Position numbers and translations under genes: made by a program
Notes under the pieces: model-generated
Database searches by the model: none
What the model was told of the DNA's origin: nothing
What the model saw: only the letters and a program-made list of their open reading frames with translations
Shown here: positions 61,233 to 64,000 of the stretch, piece by piece
Layout of the letters: the number at the start of each line of letters is the position of its first letter
How positions within the stretch are numbered: position 1 is the first letter of the stretch
NCBI GenBank assembly: GCA_947581615.1
Contig: CANPVD010000010.1
Span: forward strand, 1 to 64,000
DNA length: 64,000 bases
Direction of reading: 5' to 3'
From: Candidatus Humimonas hydrogenitrophica
GTDB taxonomy: Bacteria; Gemmatimonadota; Gemmatimonadetes; Palauibacterales; Palauibacteraceae

Positions 61233-62554
61233 CCCGAACGGCGGACGAGGCGCGCCTCGCCGCCTTTCGGGTCCTCGAGGACGTCCGAGCGGGCGCGTTC
61301 GCCGACCACGCGGCGGCGAGGCGCTTCGCCTCGCTTCGCGGCCTCGACCGGGGCCTGGCCATGGACATGGCGTTCGGGTGCATCCGGCTGCGGGCGCGGC
61401 TGGACCACGAACTCGCCGCCGTCTCGGATCGGGCCCTGTCCCGGGTGGAGCCCGGCGTGCATGATTGGCTTCGGCTCGGGCTGTACCAGCTTGGCGAGAT
61501 GCGCGTGCCTCCACATGCGGCCGTGGACGAGACGGTCCGCGGTGTGCGAGCCACGCTCGGGCCGCGTGCGACCGGGTTCGTGAACGGCGTGCTCCGGTCG
61601 GCGGCCAGGATCGAGGATCGTGCCGGCCTGTTCCCGGATCCCGACGGCGATCCGCTCGGCCATCTGACGACCTGGGGTTCGCACCCCGAATGGCTCGTGC
61701 GGCGCTGGCTGGGGCGGATGGCGACGTCGGACGTGGCGCGCCTCGTGGAGTTCGACAACCGTGCACCCCCGGTCACCGCCCGTCTCCTGGCCGACGATGT
61801 GACGGGGGCGGGTCGGCGGGCCCGCGAGGAGGATCTCGAGATCGAGGCGCTGGAGCCGTGGCCGCACGTCGTGCGGCTGGTTCGCGGGGAGCCGGCGTCG
61901 CTCCTGGCGAAAGTGCCGGCGGTGATACAGGATCCTGCGGCGTCCGCCGTGGTAGACTACCTGGGAATCCCCGGCGAGGGGGTGTTCCTGGATCTGTGCT
62001 CGGCCCCCGGGGGCAAGGCCGTCGCGATCGCCGCGGCCCGGCCGCGAGGCGACGGCCCCTCGGTGGCGGCGGACGTGCACCGTGCCCGTCTCGGGAGTGT
62101 GGTGCGCGCCGCCCGGCGGACGGGCGTGCCGCTGCGTGCGGTCGCCATGGACGGCAGGAGACCGGCCGTGCGTGCGGCGCGCACGGTGCTGGCCGATGTC
62201 CCGTGCACGGGAACCGGCACCCTGCGCCGCCGGCCGGACGCGAGGTGGCGGATCGGTCCCGCCCGCCTCGAGGCGCTGGCGGCGCTGCAGGCGTCCCTGA
62301 TGGAGGCGTGCGCCGACCTGGTCGCCCCGGGCGGTCTGCTCGTCTACGCCACCTGCTCGCTGGAACCGGAGGAGAACGAGGAACGCGTGACCGATTTCCT
62401 GGAACGCCACGACGAGTTCGCCCGCGAGCCGGCGTCCCCCGATGCGGGCCTGCCCGCGGATGCCGTCGACGCGGACGGTCAGCTACGGGTGCTCCCGTGG
62501 CGATTCGGAACGGACGGGTCCTTCGCCGCGCGTCTCCGGAGGCGGGGCGGGTGA
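61229..62554 (+). CDS. rsmB: 16S rRNA (cytosine-967-C5)-methyltransferase RsmB
   Basis: A 441-residue RsmB/Fmu protein. An N-terminal NusB-like helical domain (residues 1-140) is followed by a SAM-dependent methyltransferase: [18 protein letters not shown] near residue 250, the catalytic Cys in [21 protein letters not shown] near 328 and [15 protein letters not shown] near 375. It methylates cytosine 967 (E. coli numbering) of 16S rRNA. TTG 61229 overlaps thiG by TTGA. The def-fmt-rsmB order is common in bacteria; here the thi genes lie between. Confidence 0.93.
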   Translation: MTRTADEARLAAFRVLEDVRAGAFADHAAARRFASLRGLDRGLAMDMAFGCIRLRARLDHELAAVSDRALSRVEPGVHDWLRLGLYQLGEMRVPPHAAVDETVRGVRATLGPRATGFVNGVLRSAARIEDRAGLFPDPDGDPLGHLTTWGSHPEWLVRRWLGRMATSDVARLVEFDNRAPPVTARLLADDVTGAGRRAREEDLEIEALEPWPHVVRLVRGEPASLLAKVPAVIQDPAASAVVDYLGIPGEGVFLDLCSAPGGKAVAIAAARPRGDGPSVAADVHRARLGSVVRAARRTGVPLRAVAMDGRRPAVRAARTVLADVPCTGTGTLRRRPDARWRIGPARLEALAALQASLMEACADLVAPGGLLVYATCSLEPEENEERVTDFLERHDEFAREPASPDAGLPADAVDADGQLRVLPWRFGTDGSFAARLRRRGG

Positions 62555-63507
62555 AGTTCCGACGACGCAGGGGATTGGGCGGCTCCCTCCGGGGACGGCC
62601 GTCCCCGGAGGAGGAGTCCGCTCCGGAGAGGGACGCGGCCGCGGACGAGGCCGGTGCCCCGCCGAGGTCCCCGGCCAGCCCGGGACGAAGGCGGCCGGGG
62701 GGCGGGGGAGGCGGATGGCTCGGGCCGCGACAGCGCCGTCGTCTGCTCCCCGCCGTCCTCCTCGTGGGGCTGTTCGCCCTCGGCTACCTGGTCGCGACCC
62801 GCTGGATCTTCCCGGGAGGGTCCACCGGGCCGACCGGAGACGTGGCGAGGGTCCCCGACCTGGTCGGCCTGGCCACCGCCGAGGCGACCCGCTCCCTGGG
62901 CCAGGTCGGCCTCACGCTCGAGGTGGGCGCGAGGGTGCCCCACCCGAAGGCCCCGGAGGGCGCGATCATCGCGCAGACGCCCCTGCCGGGACAGTACGCG
63001 CGCCCGGGGGCACCCGTGCAGGTGACCCTGAGCTCCGGGCCCGAACGCCGCAAGGTGCCCGACCTGCGTGGCCTCTCCGCCCGACAGGGTCGCATCGTGC
63101 TCGAGCGGCTCGGGTTCACGACCGCCGTCGACAGCACCCGGTCGGACGTCCAGCGCGGGCAGGTGGTCGGAAGCCGACCGGATGCCGGACAGGACCTGCA
63201 GCTTCCGGCGCAGATCACGGTCCTGGTGAGCCGGGGGCCCGCCGTGGCCCGCGTGCCGGACCTGTCGGGCCGGCACGTCGAGGACGTCCCGGCCGCCCTG
63301 AGAGATGTCGGCCTCTCGCTCGGCGAGGTGACGTACGACCCGGCCGCGTTCGCAGCGGCGGGGCGGGTGATCGCCCAGGATCCCCCGCCCGGGTTCTCGC
63401 TCCGGCGCGGCGGCAGCGTGTCGATCCGCGTGGCCGGACAGGCACCCCGGACCCCGCCCGACTCGGCGGCCGCGTCCGGCGCGGCGGCCGGCGGAGGAGG
63501 GAGGTAG
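62551..63507 (+). CDS. membrane-anchored PASTA-domain protein
   Basis: A 318-residue bitopic protein. The first ~70 residues are cytosolic, basic and Gly/Pro-rich; a TM helix follows (LLPAVLLVGLFALGYLVATRW, split at residues ~70-90); then three PASTA repeats on the outside, each beginning VPDLxG or similar (ARVPDLVGLATAEATRSLGQ; RKVPDLRGLSARQGRIVL; ARVPDLSGRHVEDVPAAL). PASTA domains bind peptidoglycan muropeptides. No Ser/Thr kinase or transpeptidase domain is attached, unlike PrkC/StkP or PBP2x. GTG 62551 overlaps rsmB by GTGA. Confidence 0.85.
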   Translation: MKFRRRRGLGGSLRGRPSPEEESAPERDAAADEAGAPPRSPASPGRRRPGGGGGGWLGPRQRRRLLPAVLLVGLFALGYLVATRWIFPGGSTGPTGDVARVPDLVGLATAEATRSLGQVGLTLEVGARVPHPKAPEGAIIAQTPLPGQYARPGAPVQVTLSSGPERRKVPDLRGLSARQGRIVLERLGFTTAVDSTRSDVQRGQVVGSRPDAGQDLQLPAQITVLVSRGPAVARVPDLSGRHVEDVPAALRDVGLSLGEVTYDPAAFAAAGRVIAQDPPPGFSLRRGGSVSIRVAGQAPRTPPDSAAASGAAAGGGGR

Positions 63508-63510
63508 GCC

Positions 63511-64000
63511 GTGGACTGGCGCGGCATGCTGGTGGAGAACTGGCCGTACAAGCTGGCCGCGCTCGTCCTGGCCATGCTGTTGTGGTTCAACGTGGCGGCC
63601 GAGCGCCGCCAGGAGCACCCGGTGCCGACCCGCCTCGAGGTCCAGGTCCGGGATCCGAACTGGGTGATCACCGACGTTCCGGACCGGGTGCGCACGACCT
63701 TCCAGGGTCGCGGCGGAGACATCTTATCCCTGCCCATGAATCCGCCGGTCATCCGCCGGACGATCGATTCGGTGACCGGGCCCATCATGACCCTGGACCT
63801 GTCTCCGGGCATGGTGAGCTACGACCGGGATCTCAAGATCGATCCGGTGGCCGTGCATCCATCCCAGGTGGACGTCCACCTGGAACGCAGGACCTCCCGG
63901 AAGGTCCCCGTGGCTCCGCGGCTCGTCCTGTCCGCCGCCGCGGGATTCGCCGTGGTGCGCCCCATCCGGCTGCAGCCCGACAGCGTCACCGTGCACGGTC
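63511..64000 (+). CDS. YbbR/CdaR-like protein (3' truncated by window)
   Basis: An open frame from GTG 63511 runs to the window edge (163 codons). It begins MDWRGMLVENWPYKLAALV, then a TM helix (LVLAMLLWFNVAAE): the N-terminus of YbbR/CdaR proteins, whose outside YbbR repeats follow (EVQVRDPNWVITDVPDRV; IRLQPDSVTVHG at the edge). CdaR regulates the membrane diadenylate cyclase CdaA. No cyclase is seen upstream. It begins three bases after the PASTA gene stop with GGAGG close by, so it is in the same operon. It has no stop codon within the window. Confidence 0.8.
   Translation, partial: MDWRGMLVENWPYKLAALVLAMLLWFNVAAERRQEHPVPTRLEVQVRDPNWVITDVPDRVRTTFQGRGGDILSLPMNPPVIRRTIDSVTGPIMTLDLSPGMVSYDRDLKIDPVAVHPSQVDVHLERRTSRKVPVAPRLVLSAAAGFAVVRPIRLQPDSVTVHG

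Overview
The window is GC-rich, gene-dense bacterial chromosome (about 70% GC by eye). Secreted lipoproteins, an outer-membrane barrel, c-di-GMP signalling, a long sortilin-type repeat protein and PQQ-linked oxidation all point to a Gram-negative-type free-living bacterium. The family mix resembles Gemmatimonadota, but that is inference; no 16S gene is present. I see no phage, insertion sequence, CRISPR array or other mobile element.

Layout. 1-6.6 kb: the tail of an NhaC-type antiporter; a queD-folE pair behind a promoter, a ~150-nt leader and an intrinsic terminator; then Trm112-like, holin-like, TPR, acyl-CoA synthetase and cutA genes. 6.6-20.8 kb: a macro-like protein, DUF445, a DAACS symporter, a sugar-nucleotidyltransferase, an isopropylmalate-synthase-family enzyme, GDPD with two exported proteins, NAD-type isocitrate dehydrogenase, a glutaryl-CoA-dehydrogenase-like enzyme, an isoprenylcysteine-methyltransferase-like protein, a saccharopine-reductase-like protein and tRNA-Arg(TCG). 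21-35.6 kb: the accessory-looking part, mostly on the minus strand: a cytochrome-c/PQQ dehydrogenase fusion, a class V aminotransferase with an FAH-family hydrolase, a ~950-residue sortilin-repeat protein, MscL with a zinc ribbon (plus strand), a PAS-GGDEF-degenerate-EAL protein, and an M30-like metalloprotease lipoprotein with a beta-barrel protein.

35.8-40 kb: RNase P RNA, an M16 peptidase pair (one with and one without the zinc motif) and a Nudix hydrolase. 39.9-49 kb: an ECF sigma factor and zinc anti-sigma factor, then holA, a SPOR protein, mutS, a TonB-C lipoprotein, cystathionine beta-synthase, ddl and a rhomboid protease. 50-64 kb is housekeeping: an EF-G-2 paralogue, yebC-ruvC-ruvA-ruvB-queA-tgt, yajC, def-fmt, thiE-thiS-thiG inserted before rsmB, a PASTA-only membrane protein, and the start of a YbbR/CdaR gene cut by the window edge.

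The genes are tightly coupled: fifteen junctions are exact 4-nt ATGA, GTGA, TTGA or CTGA overlaps. Several intergenic spaces hold sigma-70-like promoters with a 17-nt spacer. I found no convincing wholly new multi-gene system. The best leads are the queD-folE leader, the GGAACC promoter in front of the anti-sigma gene, the M30/barrel pair, the degenerate EAL protein and the thiESG insertion into the def-fmt-rsmB order.
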